A stretch of 64,000 nucleotides of DNA, taken from positions 1-64,000 of the forward strand of contig NZ_JACHFW010000013.1 in NCBI RefSeq assembly GCF_014202115.1. Direction: 5' to 3'. Below are positions 1 through 7,516 of this stretch, one piece after another. A program made the position numbers and the translations under genes. Numbering within the stretch: position 1 is the first letter of the stretch; each line of letters opens with the position of its first letter. This stretch comes from Catenibacillus scindens (GTDB lineage Bacteria > Bacillota > Clostridia > Lachnospirales > Lachnospiraceae). The notes under the pieces are model-generated. The model saw nothing but the letters and a program-made list of their open reading frames with translations, was not told the origin of the DNA and ran no database searches.

Positions 1-311
<311 letters not shown>

Positions 312-637
312 GAGTCTCGACTTAACGAGGTCTTTTCGAGTTTAGTCGAACCAATATCTTTTCCCTTAACGAGCTGCTTTGCAGCGAGTTTAGTTAAAAG
401 ATGTTCCCCCGTTAATCCTGAACCAGAACAACAACTCGCTGTCATTATTCCCGTTCTTTACTTTGGTTTTTGTTCTTTGAAATTCGCTCCCCGGCACTCT
501 TCACAATCTTTCGTTCAGAGTTTCGGGCATTTCGACGATCGTTCAAAACGCTCATCGAAATCTTTGTGAATTTTCGGGATTGTTTTATTGTTTAATTATC
601 AATGTTCATGGTCACATTACTTTTTGTAAGTAACCAA
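312..637 (-). other. rRNA leader region, no gene
   Basis: About 330 bases between the 16S 5' end and tRNA-Ser, with no credible coding region. On the minus strand the last 100 bases hold two related hairpins in tandem. Each has an ACTAAACTCG ... CTCGTTAAG core (about 315-350 and 367-400), which looks like an rRNA processing or antitermination leader. I do not see a good -35/-10 pair here, so the tRNA promoter further upstream may also drive the rRNA. Confidence 0.5.
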
Positions 638-726
638 CGGAGAAGGAGGGATTTGAACCCTCGCGCCGCTATTAACGACCTACTCCCTTTCCAGGGGAGC
701 CCCTTCGGCCTCTTGGGTACTTCTCC
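638..726 (-). tRNA. tRNA-Ser (anticodon GGA)
   Basis: An 89-nt cloverleaf with a long class II variable arm. The acceptor stem is GGAGAAG/CTTCTCC, the T arm contains GGTTCAAATCC, and the anticodon stem CTCCC/GGGAG encloses loop CTGGAAA, giving anticodon GGA. CCA is not encoded. It lies 52 bases downstream of a second tRNA-Ser and upstream of 16S, so it is probably co-transcribed with both. Confidence 0.95.
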
Positions 727-778
727 AAGTAATCCGACTGTCTCTTACAATATATACGCAAATCCTTTGATTTGCTAG

Positions 779-864
779 CGGAGAAGGTGGGATTCGAACC
801 CACGGCCCCTTTCGGAGTCACTGGTTTTCAAGACCAGCTCCTTAAACCGCTCGGACACCTCTCC
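779..864 (-). tRNA. tRNA-Ser (anticodon TGA)
   Basis: An 86-nt class II tRNA. Acceptor stem GGAGAGG/CCTTCTCC, anticodon stem CTGGT/ACCAG enclosing CTTGAAA (anticodon TGA), T arm GGTTCGAATCC. It is the first gene after a near-perfect promoter at 884-913 and precedes tRNA-Ser(GGA) and 16S on the same strand. Confidence 0.95.
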
Positions 865-883
865 GGATGCGTTTTGCTCAGAT

Positions 884-913
884 ATTATATCACATCGAAT
901 CAATCTTTGTCAA
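884..913 (-). promoter_or_regulatory. Sigma-A-type promoter for the tRNA-Ser/rRNA unit
   Basis: The minus strand reads TTGACA (908-913), an 18-base spacer and TATAAT (884-889), both hexamers matching consensus exactly. The first tRNA begins 20 bases downstream. Confidence 0.85.
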
Positions 914-1178
914 GAACTTTTTTAACTTTTTTCTTCATCAATTCTTTGCAATATTTTTATCTTTTTCTTACTCGCCGCGCTCGCGACAATAGATATCTTA
1001 CCATTACTGTCATTAATTGTCAATACCAATTTTCAATTTTTTTTAATCGCTCAATCACCAGGAATGGTGCGCTCAAAACTATTACTTCTCTAATTTAGCT
1101 ATCAACGATTGCTGGCATGTTTTATATCCGTATAAGGACAAAACAACGCTATGCTTACAGTACGGCCATCGCTGCTTT
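914..1178. other. AT-rich intergenic stretch
   Basis: Between the tRNA promoter and the end of ispD there are about 265 AT-rich bases with poly-T tracts. Short reading frames here have no ribosome binding site or recognisable product. I see no terminator or repeat. Confidence 0.5.
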
Positions 1179-1928
1179 TCAAATAGTCTCCTGGGACAAG
1201 AACGCCTGGGCGATCAGCAAATCTTCCGGCGTTGTGATTTTAATATTTTTGTAGTCTCCCATGACAAAATAGACCGGAAGATCATAAACCTTTTCAATAA
1301 CCATGGCATCATCCGTCACATGAACAGTTCCTTCTTCATGAACAGTTCCTTCTTTTAATAGTTTTTCATAGGCATTGTAGATCAGGGATGTCTCAAAAGT
1401 CTGAGGGGTCTGAACGATCCACACATTTTCCCGGGGCGGTGTGCTGGCCACAGCCATTTTCCCGTCGGCAATCTTAACAGTATCCTTGCTAGGTACCCCT
1501 GTAACGCATGCCCGTTTTTCAACGACCGCAGAGATATTGTCTGAAATGATCCCTTCTGTAATAAAGGGCCTTGCCCCGTCATGGATCAACACATAATCGC
1601 TGTCAGAAACCACCTTTAGTCCGTTAAAAACAGAATGATACCGTTCCTCACCGCCTTCAACAATAAACTTTACTTTGCTTAGATGGTACTTATCTACGAT
1701 TTCTCTTTTACAATAGGAAACTTCTCCCTTTCCACAGACTACAGCAACCGTGTCCACAGAGCTGTTTTCAAAGGCTTTCAGCGAGTAATATAAGACCGGA
1801 TACCCGTCAATCGCCATATACTGTTTAGGGATATCGCTCTCCATACGAGTCCCACGACCTCCGGCGAGAACAACCGCCGCAATATTTAATTTCCGTCCAC
1901 TATCTCTTTCCCTGGAATCATCCTTCAT
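1179..1928 (-). CDS. ispD: 2-C-methyl-D-erythritol 4-phosphate cytidylyltransferase
   Basis: A 249-residue protein that makes CDP-ME from MEP and CTP in the cytoplasmic MEP isoprenoid pathway. The nucleotide-binding signature VVLAGGRGTRM with PKQY is at about residues 20-37. The family motifs IHDGARPF, KDTVK and VQTPQTF follow in order. Length is slightly above the usual 230 because of an N-terminal extension of about 15 polar residues and a six-residue duplication (EGTVHE/EGTVHV) just before the conserved TDDA segment, coded by an exact 18-base tandem repeat at 1319-1354. It is the last gene of the t6A operon, 25 bases after tsaD. The start has an AAAGGA ribosome site. Confidence 0.95.
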   Translation of the reverse strand: MKDDSRERDSGRKLNIAAVVLAGGRGTRMESDIPKQYMAIDGYPVLYYSLKAFENSSVDTVAVVCGKGEVSYCKREIVDKYHLSKVKFIVEGGEERYHSVFNGLKVVSDSDYVLIHDGARPFITEGIISDNISAVVEKRACVTGVPSKDTVKIADGKMAVASTPPRENVWIVQTPQTFETSLIYNAYEKLLKEGTVHEEGTVHVTDDAMVIEKVYDLPVYFVMGDYKNIKITTPEDLLIAQAFLSQETI

Positions 1929-1953
1929 CTGGTTTCTTCCTTTCCATCCCTAA

Positions 1954-2976
1954 TTATCTCTGTCCAATCTTTAAATTAGGCACCGCGTTAAGGTCTAATC
2001 CATGACGCGTTCCAGCCATATATTCATAGTAGGCAGCCGCTCCGATCATTGCTCCATTATCTGTACACAGAATCGGTGACGGATAAAAAAGCAGAAATCC
2101 ATTGGCATCCGCGCACTCCCTCATCCTGCTGCGCAGGGCAGAGTTGGAGGCCACGCCTCCGGCTAAACATATTTTATCAATACCGTACATTTGAGCGGCC
2201 AGCATCGTCTTTTCAGCAATAACGCTGACCACAGCCTCCTGAAAAGATGCGGCGATATCTGACTCCACAATAGGCTCCCCTTTCATCTTGCAGGAATTAA
2301 TATAATTAAGCACAGATGATTTTAAGCCGCTGAAGCTGAAATCCAGCGGAGCCCCGTCTACATGAGCCTTTGGAAAAGAGATGGCTTTAGGATTGCCTTC
2401 TTTTGCCAGCCGGTCAATCTTTGGTCCTCCCGGATAGCCAAGGCCGATAGCACGGGCCACTTTATCAAAAGCTTCCCCGGCCGCGTCGTCCCTTGTCCGT
2501 CCCAGAATCTCATATTTTCCATAATCCTTGACCATAACAAGGTGGGTATGACCGCCGGAAACAACCATACATAAAAAAGGCGGCTCCAGTGTTTTATTTT
2601 CTATATAGTTTGCACAAATATGCCCTTCGATATGATGTACGCCTACCAGTGGCAAATGTTTCGCGTAGCTGATAGCTTTTGCCTCGGCAACCCCTACAAG
2701 GAGGGCGCCTACAAGCCCCGGACCGTAAGTGACACCAACAGCATCCAGATCATCTAACGTCACTCCCGCCGTAGACAGCGCCTCCTCAATGACTGGATTA
2801 ATCTTTTCGATATGTTTTCTTGAGGCAATCTCTGGAACCACGCCGCCGTACAATTTATGAAGTTCGATCTGTGAAGAGATCACATTGGATAAAACTTCCC
2901 GGCCATTTTTCACTACAGCCGCCGCAGTTTCATCGCAGGACGTCTCTATTGCAAGGATTAAAATATCTTTATCCAT
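1954..2976 (-). CDS. tsaD: tRNA N6-threonylcarbamoyladenosine synthase catalytic subunit TsaD
   Basis: A 340-residue Kae1/Qri7-family protein that transfers threonylcarbamoyl to A37 of ANN-decoding tRNAs, working with TsaB and TsaE, both encoded in the same run of genes. Seen: [14 protein letters not shown] at the N-terminus, the metal-binding HIEGH motif, [15 protein letters not shown], and [10 protein letters not shown] near the C-terminus. I choose the ATG at 2976 because AAAGGAAATAGG sits just upstream; an ATG 18 bases earlier has no good ribosome site. It follows rnz by 17 bases. Confidence 0.95.
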   Translation of the reverse strand: MDKDILILAIETSCDETAAAVVKNGREVLSNVISSQIELHKLYGGVVPEIASRKHIEKINPVIEEALSTAGVTLDDLDAVGVTYGPGLVGALLVGVAEAKAISYAKHLPLVGVHHIEGHICANYIENKTLEPPFLCMVVSGGHTHLVMVKDYGKYEILGRTRDDAAGEAFDKVARAIGLGYPGGPKIDRLAKEGNPKAISFPKAHVDGAPLDFSFSGLKSSVLNYINSCKMKGEPIVESDIAASFQEAVVSVIAEKTMLAAQMYGIDKICLAGGVASNSALRSRMRECADANGFLLFYPSPILCTDNGAMIGAAAYYEYMAGTRHGLDLNAVPNLKIGQR

Positions 2977-2993
2977 ATCCCTATTTCCTTTCA

Positions 2994-3902
2994 TCAGTCT
3001 TCAAAATTCAGTTCTGCGGACATTTTATCCTTCCCCGCAATGGCCTTTGAAAAAATCTTCCTTACACCTTCCATAAAATTTTCAGGATAATTCAGGGCAG
3101 GACTGTAATGGGTCAACCAAAGCTGTCCCACGCCGGCACGTTTTGCCAGATCCGCCGCTTCCTCAAAGGTCATATGTTTATACTTAACCGCATTATTAAT
3201 ATCGCCCTTCTCGGCATACATTCCCTCACATATAAAAATATCCGCTCCGGCAGCATTATCCACAATAGACTGTACAGGACGGGTATCTGTGGAGTAGGTT
3301 ACTTTCAGCCCTTTCCGCTCTGGTCCAAGAACCATATCCGGCGTCAGGGTGCGCCCCTCATATTCCAGAGTTTCCCCCTTTTGCAGCCGGCTCCAGAACA
3401 TCTTTGGAATCTCATTGGCCTGAGCCCGCTCCACATCAAACATCCCGGCTCTGGGAATAGAAATGCTGTAGCCATAACAGGTAATTTTGTGATTAACCCG
3501 GAAAGCATCAATGACATAACCATTGATACAGATCTGTTCTTGAGGCCGGCATAACTCTATAAACTTTATTTTAAATGGCAGCTCCGGGGCAATGACACGC
3601 AGAGCGCTGACCACCCGTTCCAGGCCCTTGGGTCCAATCATGGTCAGATCGCTGGTGCGCTCTGAATTTCCCATAGCCAGCAAAATCCCCGGAAGTCCAC
3701 TGATATGATCGCCGTGAAAATGAGTAATGCAGATCACATCAATAGGCTTAAAGCTCCATCCCTTTTCCCGTATAGCAATCTGAGTTCCCTCCCCGCAGTC
3801 GACCAAAAGGCTGCTGCCATTATATCGTGTCATCAGCGATGTCAGCCACCGGTAAGGCAACGGCATCATTCCGCCGGTTCCTAACAAACAAATATCTAAC
3901 AT
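2994..3902 (-). CDS. rnz: Ribonuclease Z
   Basis: A 302-residue metallo-beta-lactamase-fold endonuclease that trims tRNA 3' ends. The zinc motif [10 protein letters not shown] (HxHxDH) is near residue 60, preceded by LVDCGEGTQ and followed by YSTDTRP and [14 protein letters not shown], all typical of RNase Z. The reading frame is open further upstream, but the extra 44 codons run through a palindromic repeat (3927-3983). AAAGAGGT precedes the ATG at 3902 and [11 protein letters not shown] fits the usual N-terminus. Its place between tsa genes puts it in a tRNA-maturation operon. Confidence 0.93.
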   Translation of the reverse strand: MLDICLLGTGGMMPLPYRWLTSLMTRYNGSSLLVDCGEGTQIAIREKGWSFKPIDVICITHFHGDHISGLPGILLAMGNSERTSDLTMIGPKGLERVVSALRVIAPELPFKIKFIELCRPQEQICINGYVIDAFRVNHKITCYGYSISIPRAGMFDVERAQANEIPKMFWSRLQKGETLEYEGRTLTPDMVLGPERKGLKVTYSTDTRPVQSIVDNAAGADIFICEGMYAEKGDINNAVKYKHMTFEEAADLAKRAGVGQLWLTHYSPALNYPENFMEGVRKIFSKAIAGKDKMSAELNFED

Positions 3903-3926
3903 GAGTACCTCTTTCTTGTAAAAACG

Positions 3927-3983
3927 GTAACTGTTCAGCCATGCCTCTTTAGATTTCCGCCGCTTGCGTGGCTGAATAGTTAC
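3927..3983. repeat. 57-bp palindromic intergenic repeat
   Basis: Ends are GTAACTGTTCAGCCA and TGGCTGAATAGTTAC, inverted copies matching at 14 of 15 positions. It lies just upstream of rnz. It shares its ends with the elements at 6164, 7180, 38358 and 40413. Confidence 0.8.
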
Positions 3984-4090
3984 GAAAAATGATATAAAAC
4001 AAGCGTCAAAAGGCCATACAAACTGTCCTTGCATAGACGCTCATGACTTTAGGGCGCAAAAAAACACCAGGCGGACTCCCGGCCGCCGGA

Positions 4091-4330
4091 CTATAACTCC
4101 AGCCGGCGCTCCAACTCTACCGGATAGCAAAATCCTGCCACAAGCCGGTCATAACAGGCTTCACACAGGTCAAAACGGTGGATCTGGGTGTCTTTGTCTG
4201 AGAAATATCCCCATTCTTTTTCCACGGAAACAAATTCTTTCTTCATAAGGCCCCCATCCACATCCTCAGATGTTCCACACTGATTGCATATGATTTTTAT
4301 CAACTTTTGTTCTTTGTCGAAAATACGCAT
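4091..4330 (-). CDS. Small cysteine-rich protein of unknown function
   Basis: A 79-residue protein I do not recognise by name. It has two CxxC pairs, NQCG near residue 17 and CEAC near residue 58, which could bind one zinc ion, with acidic and aromatic residues between. AAGGAGG sits 10 bases before the ATG, so translation is likely. It lies between rimI and rnz on the same strand in an otherwise tRNA-modification operon, so a link to translation is possible, but that is only inferred from position. Confidence 0.75.
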   Translation of the reverse strand: MRIFDKEQKLIKIICNQCGTSEDVDGGLMKKEFVSVEKEWGYFSDKDTQIHRFDLCEACYDRLVAGFCYPVELERRLEL

Positions 4331-4435
4331 CTTTCATATCCTCCTTATTTCCGCGAAAATCAGGCAGCTCATGTCAGCCATACCGGCACACCGTTACTGT
4401 TCACAGAGCGAACTGCAGCGGCATACCCATTATAA

Positions 4436-4903
4436 TCAATTTTCAGCGGAATAAACAGCGGTAATAAGTTCCATAAGCCATGCGTCTTCCGACGGATTCT
4501 GATAAAAATTCTTCTGAAGTGCCAGCGGTTTAAACCCGGACTTTTTATATAGCGCAATGGCCGGATGGTTACTCACACGCACATCCAGCAAAAAACGGGA
4601 TACCCCCTGCTCCCTTCCATATTGAATAAGTGATGAAAGCATGGAAAATCCCACACCACGCCCGCGAAACTCAGGGGCCACAGCCACATTCACAATCTCT
4701 CCCTCATCCAGTACATAGTAAAGGCAGCAGTACCCGGCCACTTTTCCAAGACATCGGGCCGTCACCATATAGGAATAATCGTAACTCAGCGCGTCCTCGA
4801 ACCCCTTTTTGCTCCACGGATCAGAGAAAGACTGAGTTTCAATCGCCATAAATTGGTCAATGTCTTCAAAAACAGCCGGGGTGATCTCAATGGATTCATT
4901 CAT
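4436..4903 (-). CDS. rimI: Ribosomal protein alanine N-acetyltransferase-like GNAT protein
   Basis: A 155-residue GNAT acetyltransferase. The acetyl-CoA loop is VAPEFRGRGVG (about residues 76-86), followed by LDVRVSNHPAIALYKKSGF, a segment typical of RimI. RimI acetylates the N-terminus of ribosomal protein S18. The start overlaps the tsaB stop by 4 bases (ATGA), so the two are translationally coupled. Clustering with tsaB, tsaE and tsaD is common in Firmicutes. Confidence 0.9.
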   Translation of the reverse strand: MNESIEITPAVFEDIDQFMAIETQSFSDPWSKKGFEDALSYDYSYMVTARCLGKVAGYCCLYYVLDEGEIVNVAVAPEFRGRGVGFSMLSSLIQYGREQGVSRFLLDVRVSNHPAIALYKKSGFKPLALQKNFYQNPSEDAWLMELITAVYSAEN

Positions 4904-5640
4904 CTTAACTTTTGTTCCTCTGTCTTTTCTCTAAGAGCCATCTTGGCGGCCAGCTCCCGCTCAGCCTGAGAGAGACGAAGATAATCCGGTTTATGATCTC
5001 TGGCACTGACCACACACTCCTGTTTATTCTTCCAGTTATCTGCCGCCAAAGCCGCCAGGGCTCCGCCTCGTTGGACAGCGGCATGGGCCGGCGCAATGCA
5101 CCACGACACTGAACATTTCTCCGCGATGGCATCCTTATATACTGCCACTCCGTCCCCGTTAAAAATCACAGGACGGTCAAGTGCATTAACTTCCTCCAAA
5201 ATCTCGTCAATACTCACTGCTTTCTGGGGACAGAGAACCTTCATCTCGCTTCCCTCAAAAGTATACAAACCCGTATAGACCTGTTGCCGCCGGGCATCCA
5301 TCAGCGGACATACAATCCGGTCAGTTCCAAAAAGATTGTAAGCGATGGCGTCTACTGTGGGAACCTCAATAATCGGAAGGTTCAATGCGAGACCGATACC
5401 TTTCGCCGTAGCGCTGCCAATGCGAAGTCCGGTAAAAGACCCCGGACCGGCAGAAACCGCGATGGCGTCGCATTCGCTGACATCCATACCAAGCGTATTC
5501 ATCATTTTATCCAGCATTGGAAGGAGCGTCTGAGAATGAGTCTTCTTAAAATTGGTGGAAAACTCCCCCATAATACAGCCATCGGCCCAAAGAGCCACTG
5601 AGGCAACAAGGCCGGAACTTTCAATCGCCAGTATCTTCAT
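4900..5640 (-). CDS. tsaB: tRNA threonylcarbamoyladenosine biosynthesis protein TsaB
   Basis: A 246-residue ASKHA-fold partner and scaffold for TsaD. Seen: ILAIESSG at the N-terminus, KKTHSQTLLPMLD, and the diagnostic VSAGPGSFTGLRIG near residue 65. It lacks the metal-binding HxxxH found in TsaD, as expected. It overlaps tsaE upstream and rimI downstream by 4 bases each. Confidence 0.95.
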   Translation of the reverse strand: MKILAIESSGLVASVALWADGCIMGEFSTNFKKTHSQTLLPMLDKMMNTLGMDVSECDAIAVSAGPGSFTGLRIGSATAKGIGLALNLPIIEVPTVDAIAYNLFGTDRIVCPLMDARRQQVYTGLYTFEGSEMKVLCPQKAVSIDEILEEVNALDRPVIFNGDGVAVYKDAIAEKCSVSWCIAPAHAAVQRGGALAALAADNWKNKQECVVSARDHKPDYLRLSQAERELAAKMALREKTEEQKLR

Positions 5641-6071
5641 CGTCTCATTTCTCCTTTCTCCACAATGATTTTTCTGTAATCAAATCCTTTATCCAGATCT
5701 TTTTCAATAGTAATCGTCTTTGCAAAAGGCGGGATCAGCTCCTCGATCAGGTTGGCCCACTCAATAAGGCACACGCCGGAGCCGTAGATATAATCCTCAA
5801 AACCGATCTCATCCATCTCCTCCAGATCCGAAATGCGGTACACATCAAAATGGTAAAAAGGCAGACGCCCTTCATCATATTCCTGCAAAATTGTAAACGT
5901 AGGACTAGACACCGGCTCCTCAATCCCAATGCCCTTGGCAAATCCCTGAGTAAACACCGTCTTACCCACACCAAGATCCCCCAGAAGGCAGTATACTTCT
6001 CCCGGCTTTGCCCCGCTTCCGAGGCGGCGTCCCACTTCAAAAGTCTCTTTCGCACTGAATGTTTCAATCAT
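5637..6071 (-). CDS. tsaE: tRNA threonylcarbamoyladenosine biosynthesis ATPase TsaE
   Basis: A 144-residue small P-loop ATPase needed for t6A synthesis with TsaB and TsaD. The Walker A is GDLGVGKTVF near residue 32; further family signatures are SPTFTILQEY, FYHFDVYR and IEWANLIEE. It is the first gene of the run tsaE-tsaB-rimI-small protein-rnz-tsaD-ispD. A repeat element fills the region upstream of it. Confidence 0.95.
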   Translation of the reverse strand: MIETFSAKETFEVGRRLGSGAKPGEVYCLLGDLGVGKTVFTQGFAKGIGIEEPVSSPTFTILQEYDEGRLPFYHFDVYRISDLEEMDEIGFEDYIYGSGVCLIEWANLIEELIPPFAKTITIEKDLDKGFDYRKIIVEKGEMRR

Positions 6072-6163
6072 GTTCTTAATCCACTCTCTCTATCCGTCCC
6101 AGAAAAAATCCGGTGCGTTATCTTGCTGTATTATAACACACCGGAAAATAAATGACAATATTT

Positions 6164-6325
6164 GTAATAGTTCAGCCATCAGGAATAGGCGGGATGATTT
6201 ATGCTTGCATAAGAATCGGACCGCCCTATTCCTGATGAGCGGAGCGCCGATAATGAGCAAAGGAGCGGCGCAGCCGCGGGTCAGCGCGTTAGCGCGGCTT
6301 TGCGAATGGCGCGGGCTGAACTGTT
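6164..6325. repeat. 162-bp structured intergenic repeat, copy A
   Basis: Outer arms GTTCAGCC (6170-6177) and GGCTGAAC enclose two hairpins. The first has a 13-bp stem, CATCAGGAATAGG with CCTATTCCTGATG, capped by TATGC-TT-GCATA. The second is GC-rich (GCAAAGGAGC ... GCGGCTTTGC with inner hairpins). The linker CGGAGCGCCGA-TATGAGCAAAGG is nearly identical in the copies at 38358 and 40413. A truncated head (GTTCAGCCATCAGGAATAGG) repeats at 6339-6358, ending just before the ribU stop. Confidence 0.9.
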
Positions 6326-6370
6326 CCCCCCCAGCCCAGTTCAGCCATCAGGAATAGGGCAGTCCGCGCC

Positions 6371-7093
6371 TTAATGCCCTTTAATAATCGGGCTGATATG
6401 CTTATACAAAAGCATGGTGAGAATGGTAAGGACAGCGCCTTTAAGGAGATTAAAAGGAACAACGGCAAACAATACAAGAGTTGCCACGCTGTTAATATTT
6501 CCGTTAATTTCCTGCCCCATGGCGATAATACTGTCCAGAGGCATACCGTAGAGATCCGCGAAAGCGGGAAGAAGGTAAAAGGCGTTAAACACACTGCCAA
6601 AAACGGTCATAATCGCAGTTCCTGTTACCAGGCTGACCAGAGCCGCCTTTTTCGTGCGGAACCGGTGATAAATGATCGCCGCCGGGACAACCATACTGCA
6701 GCCCACAATAAAATTGGCAAAATCCCCGACAAAAGCCGTAGTCGTCCCTTTGATCACCAGCTTTAGCAAAATCTTACACAGTTCGATAACAACACCGGCC
6801 ACAGGGCCCAGGGCAAAAGAACCGATCAGTACGGGAAGCTCGCTGAAATCCAGTTCATAAAAGCTGGGCGCAAAAGGCAGGGGAATCTCAAATAAAAACA
6901 GTACAAGGGCAATCGCCGAAAGCATCCCCACCACAGCAATATTCCGGGTTTTAAACCGTTTGGACTTTTTTTCCTTAAACAGAAATTTCTCAGCGATGAC
7001 CGCAAGAGCGATGATTGCTGCCACAATGACAATCACCACAACAACAAATTCCACATGCCCTCTGGCATCTTCCCACAGCTTTCCTAAATTCAT
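6371..7093 (-). CDS. ribU: ECF transporter S component, probably riboflavin (RibU)
   Basis: A 240-residue membrane protein. After one N-terminal transmembrane segment and a lysine-rich cytoplasmic stretch, it has five or six hydrophobic helices with motifs typical of ECF S components: NIAVVGMLSAIA, ELPVLIGSFALGP, and KGTTTAFVGDFANFIVG. An FMN riboswitch lies upstream on the same strand, which fits riboflavin as substrate. The ATG at 7093 has AAGGAGAG upstream; an upstream in-frame ATG would extend into the leader repeat and is rejected. The energising module is not in this window. Confidence 0.9.
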   Translation of the reverse strand: MNLGKLWEDARGHVEFVVVVIVIVAAIIALAVIAEKFLFKEKKSKRFKTRNIAVVGMLSAIALVLFLFEIPLPFAPSFYELDFSELPVLIGSFALGPVAGVVIELCKILLKLVIKGTTTAFVGDFANFIVGCSMVVPAAIIYHRFRTKKAALVSLVTGTAIMTVFGSVFNAFYLLPAFADLYGMPLDSIIAMGQEINGNINSVATLVLFAVVPFNLLKGAVLTILTMLLYKHISPIIKGH

Positions 7094-7179
7094 AAGTCGT
7101 CTCTCCTTTTCTCTGTTTCCGAAAGCAGTCAAAGTTTCCGGCTGCCATGAATCAATGTCAGTTATAAGATAGTAAAATT

Positions 7180-7237
7180 GTAACTGTTCAAAACAGCACA
7201 TCTTCTTGCCCGGCCATAGGCCGTCCTGAACTGTTAC
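7180..7237. repeat. 58-bp palindromic repeat inside the ribU leader
   Basis: Ends GTAACTGTTCA and TGAACTGTTAC are inverted (10 of 11). It sits between the riboswitch terminator (7256-7283) and the ribU start, so it would be part of the ribU 5' UTR. Confidence 0.7.
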
Positions 7238-7255
7238 ATAAAATCATCCTCACAG

Positions 7256-7283
7256 AAAAAGCCCCGGTACAAAATACCGGGGC
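7256..7283 (-). terminator. Intrinsic terminator of the FMN riboswitch
   Basis: The minus strand reads GCCCCGGTA-ttttg-TACCGGGGC followed by five T residues. It lies 30 bases downstream of the aptamer and 160 bases upstream of ribU, as expected for transcriptional control by FMN. Confidence 0.9.
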
Positions 7284-7312
7284 ATATCAATAACTTACAC
7301 ACGCATTCATGC

Positions 7313-7462
7313 CGTCTTCTCTCATCCAGACTTTACTGTCGGTTTTGGAATCTCACCAAATCAACTGTACTAAAATCCGTGGATACTGACTATATAAGCC
7401 ACCCACTTTTAAAACAGTTCGCGGACTATACCGCCGGTCGGGAATTTCACCCTGCCCCGAAA
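7313..7462 (-). promoter_or_regulatory. FMN riboswitch (RFN element)
   Basis: The minus strand carries the conserved RFN segments in order: CGGGGCAGGGTGAAATTCCC, GACCGGCGGTATAGTCC, GATTTGGTGAGATTCC, AAAACCGACAGTAAAGTCTG and GGATGAGAGAAG. FMN binding to this RNA promotes termination at 7256-7283 and so lowers ribU expression when flavin is plentiful (known for the family). Confidence 0.97.
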
Positions 7463-7485
7463 ACGATTTTTTCAATTTCTTATAT

Positions 7486-7514
7486 ATCATACCACGATAT
7501 GAGGCAAGTTGCAA
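7486..7514 (-). promoter_or_regulatory. Promoter of the riboswitch-ribU transcript
   Basis: TTGCAA (7509-7514), 17-base spacer, TATGAT (7486-7491) on the minus strand, placed between the tex stop and the aptamer. Confidence 0.65.
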
Positions 7515-7516
7515 GT

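Noticed and set aside
469-485. TGTTCTTTGAAA resembling an rRNA boxA antitermination site
   Set aside because: It is on the plus strand, antisense to the 16S gene here, so it cannot be that gene's boxA.
3903-4034. N-terminal extension of RNase Z
   Set aside because: The extra codons run through a palindromic repeat and have no homology to the family; a good ribosome site supports the ATG at 3902.
4385-4420. GTTACTGTTCACAG downstream of rimI as a repeat-family copy
   Set aside because: Only one arm is present and no partner arm is visible nearby, so I list the family without claiming this as an element.
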